A stretch of DNA of 64,000 nt from Gordonia malaquae NBRC 108250 (GTDB taxonomy: Bacteria; Actinomycetota; Actinomycetes; Mycobacteriales; Mycobacteriaceae): positions 62,001 through 126,000 of the forward strand of contig NZ_BAOP01000014.1 of assembly GCF_000344135.1 (NCBI RefSeq). Reading direction: 5' to 3'. The position numbers were made by a program, and so were the translations under genes. Below the pieces are notes generated by a model. That model did no database searches. It saw only the letters and a program-made list of their open reading frames with translations, and was not told where the DNA came from. This document shows, in pieces, positions 34,201 to 41,266 of the stretch. Positions within the stretch are counted from its first letter, which is position 1. Each line of letters begins with the position of its first letter.

Positions 34201-34230
34201 TTGACAGTTTGGCCTAAGGTACGCGTTACT
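34201..34230 (+). promoter_or_regulatory. candidate promoter of the NCS1 permease gene
   Basis: A consensus -35 TTGACA at 34201-34206 with GTTACT at 34225-34230 (18-base spacer) as a -10. Transcription would start near 34238 and run across the palindrome at 34253-34267. Confidence 0.45.
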
Positions 34231-34252
34231 TATCGAACCTGTGGAATACTCT

Positions 34253-34267
34253 TTCCGCAGAGTGGAA
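34253..34267. promoter_or_regulatory. IclR-type operator candidate, permease side
   Basis: TTCCGC-AGA-GTGGAA, the second copy of the 15-bp motif. It lies about 15-30 bases past the predicted permease transcription start, mirroring the allB side. An extra half-site GTGGAA is at 34241-34246. Confidence 0.65.
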
Positions 34268-34316
34268 TACAGCGGTCGGCTCCCCAGCTGCCGCCCCGAA
34301 CGTGAAAGTTCTTCCC

Positions 34317-35822
34317 ATGAGCACAGAGATGACCGAGCCGGTGGACGTCGTGTCGACCGTCAAGGACTCCGGATTCGTACCGAGTCCGGAGCTGTACAAC
34401 GCCGACCTGGCCCCGACCAAACGCGAAGGGCGACGCTGGAACGCGTACAGCATCTTCACCCTGTGGGCCAACGACGTTCACAGCCTCGGCAACTACGGGT
34501 TCGCGCTGGGTCTGTTCGCGGCGGGCGGCCTCGGCGGCTGGCAGATCCTGCTGGCACTCGGCCTCGGCGGAGCCTTCCTCTTCCTGCTGCTCAACCTCTC
34601 GGGCTTCATGGGCGAGAAGACCGGCGTCCCGTTCCCGGTGATGAGCCGCATCTCGTTCGGCATCCGAGGAGCGCAGGTCCCCGCGCTCATCCGTGGCATC
34701 GTCGCCATCGCATGGTTCGGTGTGCAGACGTACCTCGCATCGGTCGTGCTGCGAGTCATGATCGTGGCGCTCGCGCCGTCGGCCGGCACGCTCGACACCA
34801 ACGACTTCCTCGGCCTCTCCACTCTCGGCTGGATCTCCTTCGTCGGCCTGTGGATCATCCAGGTCTTCATCGTCAGCTACGGCATGGAGATGATCCGCAA
34901 GTACGAGGCCTTCGCCGGTCCGGTCATCCTGATCACCATGGTCGCGCTCGCGGCATGGATGCTGAACAAGGCCGACTGGTCGATCGCGTGGACCGCTCCC
35001 GACGCCAAGACCGGTGGCGCGATGTGGGCCAAGATCATCGGCGCTGCGAGCCTGTGGGTCGCGATCTACGGCACGTTCGTCCTCAACTTCTGCGACTTCA
35101 CTCGTAGTGCGAAGTCGAAGGGCTCCATCGTTCGTGGCAACTTCGTCGGCATCCCGCTGAACATGCTGCTGTTCGGCGGCATCGTGGTGGTCCTCGCCGG
35201 TGGACAGTTCAAGATCGACGGCAAGGTCATCACGTCCGTCTCGGACATCGTCGAGACCGTCCCGAACACATTCCTGCTGGTCCTGGCCTGCCTCGCATTG
35301 CTGATTCTGACAGTCGCCGTGAATCTGATGGCCAACTTCGTCGCGCCGATCTATGCGTTGTCGAACCTGTTCCCGAAGGTCCTGAACTTCCGCCGTGCGG
35401 GCGTCGTGTCGGCCGTGATCGGCCTGGTGATCCTGCCCTGGAACCTGTACGACTCGCCCGCGGTGATCGACTACTTCCTCGGCGGCCTCGGCGCGCTGCT
35501 CGGCCCGTTGTTCGGAATCGTGATGGCCGACTACTGGCTCGTCCGCAGGGGCAAGATCAACGTTCTGGATCTCTTCTCGATGGACGAGAACGGTGACTAC
35601 CACTACTCCAAGGGTGTCAATCCGCGTGCTGTGCTCGCGTTCGTGGTGACCGCGATCGTGGCGCTGCTGCTGGCGTTCGTTCCGGCGTTCAAGGTGGTCG
35701 CGGACTTCTCCTGGTTCATCGGAGCCGGCCTCGGCGCGGTGGTCTACTTGGTGGTCGCCGATCGCCAGGGGCCGTTCCGCGACGTCTCCGGCGAAGAGAT
35801 CGCCGTCGCGAGCGCTCACTAG
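34317..35822 (+). CDS. NCS1-family allantoin/purine-type permease
   Basis: A 501-residue inner membrane symporter with about 12 helices. YNADLAPTKREGRRWNAYSIFTLWANDVHSLGNYGFALGLF is the cytosolic segment and first helix of NCS1 (PucI/HyuP/Mhp1-like) carriers. MSRISFGIRGAQVPALIRGIVAIAWFGVQTYLAS carries the substrate-site Trp region, and MADYWLVRRGKINV is the conserved late loop. The context with allantoinase and the hydantoin/allantoin racemase-type gene indicates allantoin uptake. The ATG at 34317 is preferred over a GTG at 34302, because GAAAG lies 9 bases upstream. The racemase-like gene follows 25 bases downstream. Confidence 0.9.
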   Translation: MSTEMTEPVDVVSTVKDSGFVPSPELYNADLAPTKREGRRWNAYSIFTLWANDVHSLGNYGFALGLFAAGGLGGWQILLALGLGGAFLFLLLNLSGFMGEKTGVPFPVMSRISFGIRGAQVPALIRGIVAIAWFGVQTYLASVVLRVMIVALAPSAGTLDTNDFLGLSTLGWISFVGLWIIQVFIVSYGMEMIRKYEAFAGPVILITMVALAAWMLNKADWSIAWTAPDAKTGGAMWAKIIGAASLWVAIYGTFVLNFCDFTRSAKSKGSIVRGNFVGIPLNMLLFGGIVVVLAGGQFKIDGKVITSVSDIVETVPNTFLLVLACLALLILTVAVNLMANFVAPIYALSNLFPKVLNFRRAGVVSAVIGLVILPWNLYDSPAVIDYFLGGLGALLGPLFGIVMADYWLVRRGKINVLDLFSMDENGDYHYSKGVNPRAVLAFVVTAIVALLLAFVPAFKVVADFSWFIGAGLGAVVYLVVADRQGPFRDVSGEEIAVASAH

Positions 35823-35847
35823 ACCAACCGTCACCGAAGGAGACTTG

Positions 35848-36570
35848 ATGAGGATTCTGGTAGCCAACGTCAACACGACGCAGTCGATGACCGACGCCAT
35901 CGCCGAGTCGGCGCGAGCCGTCGCCTCGCCTGGAACTGAGATCGTCGGCATCACACCGCGCTTCGGCGCCGACTCGTGTGAAGGCAACTTCGAGAGCTAC
36001 CTCGCGGCGATCGCTGTGATGGATGCGATCACCTCGTACCCGGAGCCGTTCGACGCCGTCATCCAGGCCGGATACGGCGAGCACGGTCGTGAGGGTCTGC
36101 AGGAGTTGCTCGACGTGCCCGTCGTCGACATCACCGAGGCGGCCGCGTCGACCGCGATGTACCTGGGACACAAGTACTCGGTCGTCACAACGCTCGATCG
36201 CACCGTTCCGCTCATCGAGGATCGGCTCAAGCTCGCCGGGCTCGACGCTCGCTGCGCATCAGTCCGCGCGTCCGGGCTGGGTGTCCTCGAACTCGAGTCC
36301 GATCCGGACCGGGCCGTCGAGGCGATCGTCGCGCAGTCGCGCGAAGCAGTCGAATCCGATCACGCCGAGGTGATCTGCCTCGGGTGCGGCGGGATGGCAG
36401 AACTCGAAGAACGCGTGCGTGAGGCCACGGGGGTGCCGATCGTCGACGGCGTCCGGTCGGCCGTCACAATCGCGGAAGGCCTTGTCCGCATGGGACTTTC
36501 GACGTCTAAGGTACGGACATACGCGCAACCGCGCGAGAAGAAGGTCATCGGCTGGCCGTTCACGATCTGA
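35848..36570 (+). CDS. Asp/Glu/hydantoin racemase-family enzyme (allantoin racemase-like)
   Basis: A 240-residue protein of the cofactor-independent Asp/Glu racemase family, next to the permease; allantoin racemase or a related step is the natural guess. AKGGAG ribosome site (AAGGAG) and ATG at 35848. Racemases use two cysteines. The second is present (ICLGCGGMAEL), but the first, normally in an ACFGDPG-like loop, is replaced: the loop reads QAGYGEHGREGL with no Cys. One-Cys members of this fold include arylmalonate decarboxylase, so the chemistry may not be racemisation. The gene ends at a strong hairpin terminator. Confidence 0.78.
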   Translation: MRILVANVNTTQSMTDAIAESARAVASPGTEIVGITPRFGADSCEGNFESYLAAIAVMDAITSYPEPFDAVIQAGYGEHGREGLQELLDVPVVDITEAAASTAMYLGHKYSVVTTLDRTVPLIEDRLKLAGLDARCASVRASGLGVLELESDPDRAVEAIVAQSREAVESDHAEVICLGCGGMAELEERVREATGVPIVDGVRSAVTIAEGLVRMGLSTSKVRTYAQPREKKVIGWPFTI

Positions 36571-36583
36571 CGGCCGCAGCGAC

Positions 36584-36629
36584 CACGACGAAGCCGGGCA
36601 TCACCTCCCAGGTGCCCGGCTTCGTCGTG
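36584..36629 (+). terminator. terminator of the permease-racemase operon
   Basis: A perfect 17-bp stem, CACGACGAAGCCGGGCA / TGCCCGGCTTCGTCGTG, with a 12-base loop, 13 bases after the stop codon. No long T-run follows, as is common for actinobacterial terminators. Confidence 0.85.
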
Positions 36630-36644
36630 TCGTGACCTCCGGCT

Positions 36645-36720
36645 CCTTCGGCTTTTCAGTTCTTCGTTTTTCGGCTCTTCGCGATTTCGGCTCTTCGGTT
36701 TTTCGAGCGCAGTCGAGAAG
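36645..36720. repeat. degenerate T-rich repeat cluster ending in a TCGAGCGnAGTCGAGA copy
   Basis: TCGGCTCTTCG is present at 36671-36681 and 36687-36697 with diverged neighbours (TTCAGTTCTTCGTTTTTCGG), followed by TTCGAGCGCAGTCGAGAAG at 36702-36720. The stretch is more AT-rich than its surroundings and lies between converging operons. The end copy belongs to the same dispersed repeat seen inside nuoN, nuoJ and nuoH. Confidence 0.65.
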
Positions 36721-36726
36721 TGGAAA

Positions 36727-36756
36727 CTGCCCGGCACGCTGTCGCGTGCTGGGCAG
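36727..36756 (-). terminator. terminator of the allE operon
   Basis: CTGCCCGGCACGC pairs with GCGTGCTGGGCAG (13 bp with one G-T) around a TGTC loop, 14 bases beyond the stop of the leftward gene at 36771. Confidence 0.7.
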
Positions 36757-36770
36757 TGTCTGTGGGGACG

Positions 36771-37586
36771 TCAGAGCGTGATCTGGCGGTTGACGTCCTT
36801 GTAGAGGAGGTAACGGAAGTTCGACGGTCCGCCGGCGTAGCAGGCCTGCGGGCAGAAGGCGCGCAGCGACAGGTAGTCGCCTTCCTGGACCTCCACCCAG
36901 TCGCCGTTGAGGTGGTAGACGGCCTTGCCCTCGAGCATGAGCAGTCCGTGCTCCATCACATGGGTCTCGGCGAACGGGATCGATGCACCGGGCTCGAACG
37001 TGACGACGTTGACGTGCATGTCGTAGGCGAGGTCCTGCGGGTCGAGCATGCGAGTGGTGCGCCACTTGCCGTCGGTGCCGGGCATCGCGGACGGTTCGAT
37101 GTCCTGCTCGTTGCCGAACTTGACGGACGGGATGTGGCCCTCGGCGGGCTCGTAGCGCTTCCGGATCCAGACGAACGTCGCGGGGGTGTCGCCGTCGTTG
37201 CGCGAGGACCAGATGGTGCCGGCGGGGAGGTAGGCGAACCCGCCCTCGGTGAGGGTCTCAGTCTGGCCTGCAGCGGCGACGGTGAGGGCGCCGGAGGTCA
37301 CGAACACGAACCCCTCGACCTCTGCCTGCGGCTCCGGACGCTCAGCTCCGCCACCGGGCGCGACCTCGACGATGGCCTGGAAGAACGTGGTCGCGCCACC
37401 GGCGACAGGGCGATTGATGATCCACGCCCGGGTGTCGGTCCACTCGGGGAACACCGAGGTCACGATGTCGGAGAGGACGCCGCGGGGAATCACGGTGTAC
37501 GCCTCGGTGACGATCGCGCGGTCGGTGAGCAGGTCTGTCTGCGGCGGCAGTCCGCCGCGAGGGGTGTAATACGACGCTGAGGTCAC
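36771..37586 (-). CDS. allE: (S)-ureidoglycine aminohydrolase
   Basis: A 271-residue bicupin of the AllE/YlbA family, releasing ammonia from ureidoglycine to give ureidoglycolate in allantoate breakdown. The sequence from YYTPRGGLPPQTDLLTDRAIVTEAYTVIPRGV through the second cupin (IPFAETHVMEHGLLMLEGKAVYHLNGDWVEVQEGDYL, with the metal-binding Glu and His residues) to CPQACYAGGPSNFRYLLYKDVNR follows AllE along its length. GTG start at 37586, behind a CCAGGAGAGACCA site and overlapping the stop of the DUF6986 gene (GTGA), so the two are coupled. The step before it (allantoate amidohydrolase, AllC) is not encoded in this window. Confidence 0.93.
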   Translation of the reverse strand: MTSASYYTPRGGLPPQTDLLTDRAIVTEAYTVIPRGVLSDIVTSVFPEWTDTRAWIINRPVAGGATTFFQAIVEVAPGGGAERPEPQAEVEGFVFVTSGALTVAAAGQTETLTEGGFAYLPAGTIWSSRNDGDTPATFVWIRKRYEPAEGHIPSVKFGNEQDIEPSAMPGTDGKWRTTRMLDPQDLAYDMHVNVVTFEPGASIPFAETHVMEHGLLMLEGKAVYHLNGDWVEVQEGDYLSLRAFCPQACYAGGPSNFRYLLYKDVNRQITL

Positions 37587-38857
37587 TGGTCTCTCCTGGT
37601 GGTGGTGGTCGCGCGGCCAAGGGCTGTGTCGCGGACGGTGGACATCGGAAGGTCTGTCGCCGACTCGGCTTCGTCGACCGTCACCGCACCGCAGGTGACG
37701 CCGCGGTCGATGACGGCGGCGAGGGCACGTGCCGTGGCGGGTTCGTCGAGGATCGTCGAGTCGAGTTTGTGCATGTAGTTGCGCAGACGTGTCGCCGCCG
37801 GGCCGAAACCGTCGCGGTAGAACGCGTACGTGGCCAGGAAACGGGTCACGAGCTGGGCGGGGTGCAGGTCCCAGCCCTGGTAGATGCCGCGTTCGAGGTG
37901 ACGGCGCACCAGTCGGGCGTGCAGCTTCCAGGCGTGGGCCACGGTGTCGGCGTCGCCGATCGGCAGGATGTTGGTCGAGCCGTCGGACAGGTGGACGCCG
38001 GTGCCCGCGACAGCGAGCTGCATGACGTTCTTCGCGTGGTCGGCCGCGGGGTGTTCCATCGACTGGTACGCGGCGGCGATGCCGAGCGATGCGGAGTAGT
38101 CGTAGGTGCCGTAGTGGAGTGAGCTGACGCGTCCGTCGCCTGCGTGGATCATGCGGGCCACAGGTGCGGAGCCGTCGGCGCCGAGGATGGCCTGCGGCGT
38201 CTCGACCTGCACCTCGAAACGGATGCGGTGGTCGGGGAGGTTGTGCTCGGACTCCAGGGTCTCGGCGACGAACACCATCGCCTCCACCTGGTCGACCGAC
38301 GTCACCTTGGGGAGGGTGAGGGTCAGTCCGTCGGGCAGGCCGCCGGTCTCCATCAGACCGCCGATGAACAGATCGAGGGTTCGGAGGCCGCGTCGACGTG
38401 TCGGAGCCTCGAAGCATTTGAACCGAGTGCCGACGAACGGCGTCGAGGTCCCGGCGTCCAGTGCCGTCCGGAGGCGACTGACGGCCTCGGCGACGTCGGC
38501 GTCCTCGGTCGTGTCGCCGCGGTTGCCGTACCCGTCCTCGAAGTCGATGCGCAGGTCTTCGATGGGCTCGGTCGTCAGCTTGCGGGCGACGAGTTCGGCG
38601 AGGGTGTCGGCGGTGTCCGTGCTGCCGATCATCGCGGCGACGGCGTCGAGGCCGCCCGCGTTCTGAGCGGCGTCCAGTGTTGCCGCGCCCCACTCCTGCG
38701 GCATGGTCGCCGTGTAGCGGTCGCCGGGCAGGTAGACGGTGTGGATCGGCTGGCGACGTCCGTCGTCGCCGGGGTACTGCGCCTTCAGTGCGGCGTCCGC
38801 TGATGTGAGACGGCGGTCGACGTCGTCGAGCAGGGCGTCGTCGAGATGTCGTGTCAC
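37583..38857 (-). CDS. DUF6986 aldolase/citrate-lyase-like protein
   Basis: A 424-residue TIM-barrel-type protein related to the HpcH/HpaI and CitE aldolases. IDFEDGYGNRGDTTEDA, IRFEVQVETPQAIL (metal-type Glu), SLHYGTYDYSASLG and the C-terminal RGIYQGWDLHPAQLVTRF are the recognisable parts. The last two resemble CitE/malate-synthase-like enzymes. Its place in an operon with allE suggests use of glyoxylate, the C2 end product of allantoin degradation, perhaps by aldol-type condensation; this is inference. The GTG at 38857 follows GGGAGGCC; the long open frame to its right overlaps the IclR gene and is not used. Two operator-like palindromes lie upstream. Confidence 0.8.
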   Translation of the reverse strand: MTRHLDDALLDDVDRRLTSADAALKAQYPGDDGRRQPIHTVYLPGDRYTATMPQEWGAATLDAAQNAGGLDAVAAMIGSTDTADTLAELVARKLTTEPIEDLRIDFEDGYGNRGDTTEDADVAEAVSRLRTALDAGTSTPFVGTRFKCFEAPTRRRGLRTLDLFIGGLMETGGLPDGLTLTLPKVTSVDQVEAMVFVAETLESEHNLPDHRIRFEVQVETPQAILGADGSAPVARMIHAGDGRVSSLHYGTYDYSASLGIAAAYQSMEHPAADHAKNVMQLAVAGTGVHLSDGSTNILPIGDADTVAHAWKLHARLVRRHLERGIYQGWDLHPAQLVTRFLATYAFYRDGFGPAATRLRNYMHKLDSTILDEPATARALAAVIDRGVTCGAVTVDEAESATDLPMSTVRDTALGRATTTTRRDQ

Positions 38858-38900
38858 GATGGTGGCCTCCCGGTTGGCTCGTACGGAATCGGAATCACAA

Positions 38901-38915
38901 TTCCACGATGTGGAG
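38901..38915. promoter_or_regulatory. IclR-type operator candidate, DUF6986 side
   Basis: TTCCAC-GAT-GTGGAG, third copy of the 15-bp motif with one mismatch at the last base. It is 44 bases before the leftward aldolase start and overlaps a plausible -10 (TAAACT on the minus strand). Confidence 0.55.
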
Positions 38916-38973
38916 TTTACTGTGAACGGGGTCGAATGCACAAGGATTCGCCGGTCTTCTTGCGGATCGTAGA

Positions 38974-38988
38974 TTCCGCATTGCGGAA
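38974..38988. promoter_or_regulatory. IclR-type operator candidate, regulator side
   Basis: TTCCGC-ATT-GCGGAA, the most symmetric copy of the motif, ending 19 bases before the IclR ATG. The position fits autoregulation of the regulator gene. Confidence 0.65.
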
Positions 38989-39007
38989 CGAATCGTGAGC
39001 GTGTTGA

Positions 39008-39781
39008 ATGAACCGTATGGTGGATGGCAGGTCGGGTGGCGTTCAATCGGTGGAGCGCGCATTTGAACTCATGGAACTGATCGGTCGCGCGGGCGGGGAG
39101 TGCTCGTTGACGGAGCTGTCGTCCGAGTCGCCGCTTCCGCCTCCCACCATCCACCGACTGCTCCGAACGCTGGTCGGCATCGGTTACGTGAGGCAGCTTC
39201 CCAATCGCCGCTACTCGCTCGGGCCGCGGCTCATCCGGTTGGGGGAGGTTGCGAACCGGCAGTTGGGCGCCGTGGCGGGCCCTGTCCTTCAATCGCTCGT
39301 CGACGAACTCTCGGAGACTGCCAGTCTCGCCGTTCTCGACGGCGACATGGTGATCTACACCGGCCAGGTCGCGTCGCTGCACAGCATGCGTACGAACAAC
39401 GAGATCGGGCGTCGGGTGAACTTGCACAACTCGGGTGTCGGCAAAGCCGTTCTCGCCGAGCTGGACGACGCGCGGATCCTCAAGCTCGTGACGCAGGCCG
39501 GCCTTCCTGCCGCCACCGAGAACAGTGTGACCACGTTGTCGTCCGTCTTCGCCAACGTGGAGAAAGTGCGCGCCGACGGGTTCGCCGTCGACGAACAGGA
39601 GCAGGAGATCGGTGTCCGCTGCATCGCAATGGCCGTGCCCGGCGCGCCGACTCCGATGGCCATCGGCATCTCCGGCCCCGAATCCCGCATGGATGCGGAC
39701 CTGCTGAAGCGTGCGGTCCCTGCTCTCCGTCACGCGACCGACGTGATCTCCGAAGCCCTCATCGGGGCTCGGGAGGAGTAG
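39008..39781 (+). CDS. IclR-family regulator of the allantoin locus
   Basis: A 257-residue repressor-type protein. The winged helix at residues 12-75 (VQSVERAFELMELIGRAGG, SLTELSSESPLPPPTIHRLLRTLVGIGYV) is followed by the IclR effector domain (LHNSGVGKAVLAELDD, RADGFAVDEQEQEIGVRCIAMAV), which in AllR binds glyoxylate or allantoin-related signals. It diverges from DUF6986-allE, and the four TTCCnC-N3-GyGGAA palindromes in this locus are its likely targets. No clear ribosome site precedes the ATG at 39008; the ATG at 39017 is an alternative. Confidence 0.9.
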   Translation: MNRMVDGRSGGVQSVERAFELMELIGRAGGECSLTELSSESPLPPPTIHRLLRTLVGIGYVRQLPNRRYSLGPRLIRLGEVANRQLGAVAGPVLQSLVDELSETASLAVLDGDMVIYTGQVASLHSMRTNNEIGRRVNLHNSGVGKAVLAELDDARILKLVTQAGLPAATENSVTTLSSVFANVEKVRADGFAVDEQEQEIGVRCIAMAVPGAPTPMAIGISGPESRMDADLLKRAVPALRHATDVISEALIGAREE

Positions 39782-39838
39782 GAAACGAAGGTCGAAGCGG
39801 TCGCGGCCGATGGTGTCGGTGTCGGCCGCCCTGGCGGA

Positions 39839-39858
39839 ATGTATAGAATGAGATACAT
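39839..39858. promoter_or_regulatory. inverted repeat over the start of the XRE antitoxin gene
   Basis: ATGTAT-N8-ATACAT, perfect 6-bp arms, covering TATAGA (a -10-like hexamer at 39842-39847) and the ATG at 39857. The overlap of promoter, operator and start codon suggests a leaderless, self-repressed transcript, as in many toxin-antitoxin operons. Confidence 0.5.
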
Positions 39859-40351
39859 GCCGTCGAAGAGTCCGCCAGTCTCCGAGTTCAGCCAAGGGGT
39901 ACTGGCTGCGGTTGGTGCCGCTTTGAAGAGTCGTCGACGGCAGCTGGGGGTTAGTGCGGCCGTCGCCGCGGAGTCGGCTGGAATGTCGCGAGTGACGCTG
40001 CATCGCATCGAGAGCGGCTCGCCGTCAGTCACGGTCGGGGCATTGGTCAATGCTGCTGAGGCGGTGGGTCTGACCATCGAGCTGTCCACTACTCGCCCTC
40101 CGGTGGAGGAGCGCGACGAGCAGGCCCCTGTCGATCCGGGAATGGTAGAGATGGTGCGAGTTGGCGACTATCCGCTCCTGCGCGCCGCAGTCTGGCAGCT
40201 CGATGCCGATACTGTCCTTGACGGCTTCGAGGCCTTGCGAACTTACGAACGCAACTGGCGCCACCTTGATCACGCCACCGTGGGAACCCAGGAGAAGGCG
40301 CTCATCCAGGCCCTCGCGGACCGGTACAGTAAGGGAGTTCTTCTTGTTTAG
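39857..40351 (+). CDS. XRE-family antitoxin-like DNA-binding protein
   Basis: A 164-residue protein. Residues 15-75 are an XRE helix-turn-helix (LAAVGAALKSRRRQLGVSAAVAAESAGMSRVTLHRIESGSPSVTVGALVNAAEAVGL). The C-terminal part (RVGDYPLLRAAVWQLDADTVLDGFEALRTYERNWRHLD) has no known enzymatic motif and may bind the partner protein. ATGs at 39839, 39848 and 39857 are all in frame; 39857 is chosen because a -10 overlaps the first two. The toxin-like gene overlaps its last 8 bases. Base use is somewhat less GC-rich than in the flanking genes, which hints at horizontal arrival. Confidence 0.75.
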   Translation: MPSKSPPVSEFSQGVLAAVGAALKSRRRQLGVSAAVAAESAGMSRVTLHRIESGSPSVTVGALVNAAEAVGLTIELSTTRPPVEERDEQAPVDPGMVEMVRVGDYPLLRAAVWQLDADTVLDGFEALRTYERNWRHLDHATVGTQEKALIQALADRYSKGVLLV

Positions 40352-41030
40352 CAGGGAACACCACAACCTCGTCAAGACTGTTCTTGAGTCGATTGACAGC
40401 GAACTCTTCCGAGATGCGGGATGTTATTTCGGTGGGGGTACTGCGATAGCGCTCCGCTTCGGAGAGTTCAGGGAATCGGTCGACATCGACTTTCTGATTT
40501 CCAATGCGGCCGGGTACCGAACCCTTCGGGAGCTGATCAGAAGTTCAGGGTTCGATGCGCTGACGGAACGCCCGGTGCGGGTGGCCCGCGAACCTGTGAC
40601 AGATCACTATGGGATCCGGACGGTTCTGGACGTCGATGGCGTCGGCATCAAGTTCGAGATCGTTTCTGAGGGGCGTATCAGCTTCGACATTCCAGGTCAG
40701 GACGACGCAGTATGCGGAGTGTCGACGCTGTCTTTGCTCGACATGGCTGCGAGTAAACTGCTGGCCAATTCTGACAGATGGGCCGACACCTCTGTGTTCA
40801 GTCGCGACCTCATAGACCTTGCGATGATGGAGCCCAGTGGCACCCTCATGGATGCGGCAGTCAGCAAATCTGAGGAAGCCTATGGCTCGTCTGTCACGGG
40901 GGACCTCGCCAAGGCGATCGACTACCACCGAGAGAATCCTCATCGGCTCGAGCGGTGCATGCGCGAACTGAGAATGGATTCCACGCCCAAGGCGCTGCTG
41001 TGGGATCGGATACAACGTCTCTACAGATAG
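40344..41030 (+). CDS. AbiEii/AbiGii-type nucleotidyltransferase toxin
   Basis: A 228-residue protein of the minimal nucleotidyltransferase AbiEii/AbiGii (DUF1814) family. FGGGTAIALRFGEFRESVDIDFLIS carries the GG...DxD metal-binding signature, and GIKFEIVSEGRI and VSTLSLLDMAASKLLANSDRW (K and D of the later motif) follow. Members act as the toxin of type IV systems, often modifying tRNA ends, and can give abortive phage infection. The TTG at 40344 is taken as the start: AAGGGAG lies 6 bases before it and it overlaps the antitoxin end. No other toxin-antitoxin genes are nearby. Confidence 0.8.
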   Translation: MFSREHHNLVKTVLESIDSELFRDAGCYFGGGTAIALRFGEFRESVDIDFLISNAAGYRTLRELIRSSGFDALTERPVRVAREPVTDHYGIRTVLDVDGVGIKFEIVSEGRISFDIPGQDDAVCGVSTLSLLDMAASKLLANSDRWADTSVFSRDLIDLAMMEPSGTLMDAAVSKSEEAYGSSVTGDLAKAIDYHRENPHRLERCMRELRMDSTPKALLWDRIQRLYR

Positions 41031-41266
41031 GGCGCCGGAGCCACGTCCTCGCAGCGGTACGCTGCTGCTGCGAATGGAACGCGCGGCGATGGAGATGCGG
41101 CCGCTCGCTGACGATCAGCGTAGAAGTTTGACCGGCATGTCGGATCAACGAGTGACGGGGGTGAATCTGTGTCATCAGTTGTGATGAGCGGACTTGAGCG
41201 GACTGAAGTGACGTAGCGTTCTGCGCAGACGTGACCGACATTCGCTGTTTGTAGTCCGGGGGTTCC

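Noticed and set aside
35848..36570. Assigning hpxA (allantoin racemase) outright
   Set aside because: One of the two catalytic cysteines is missing, so only the family is called.
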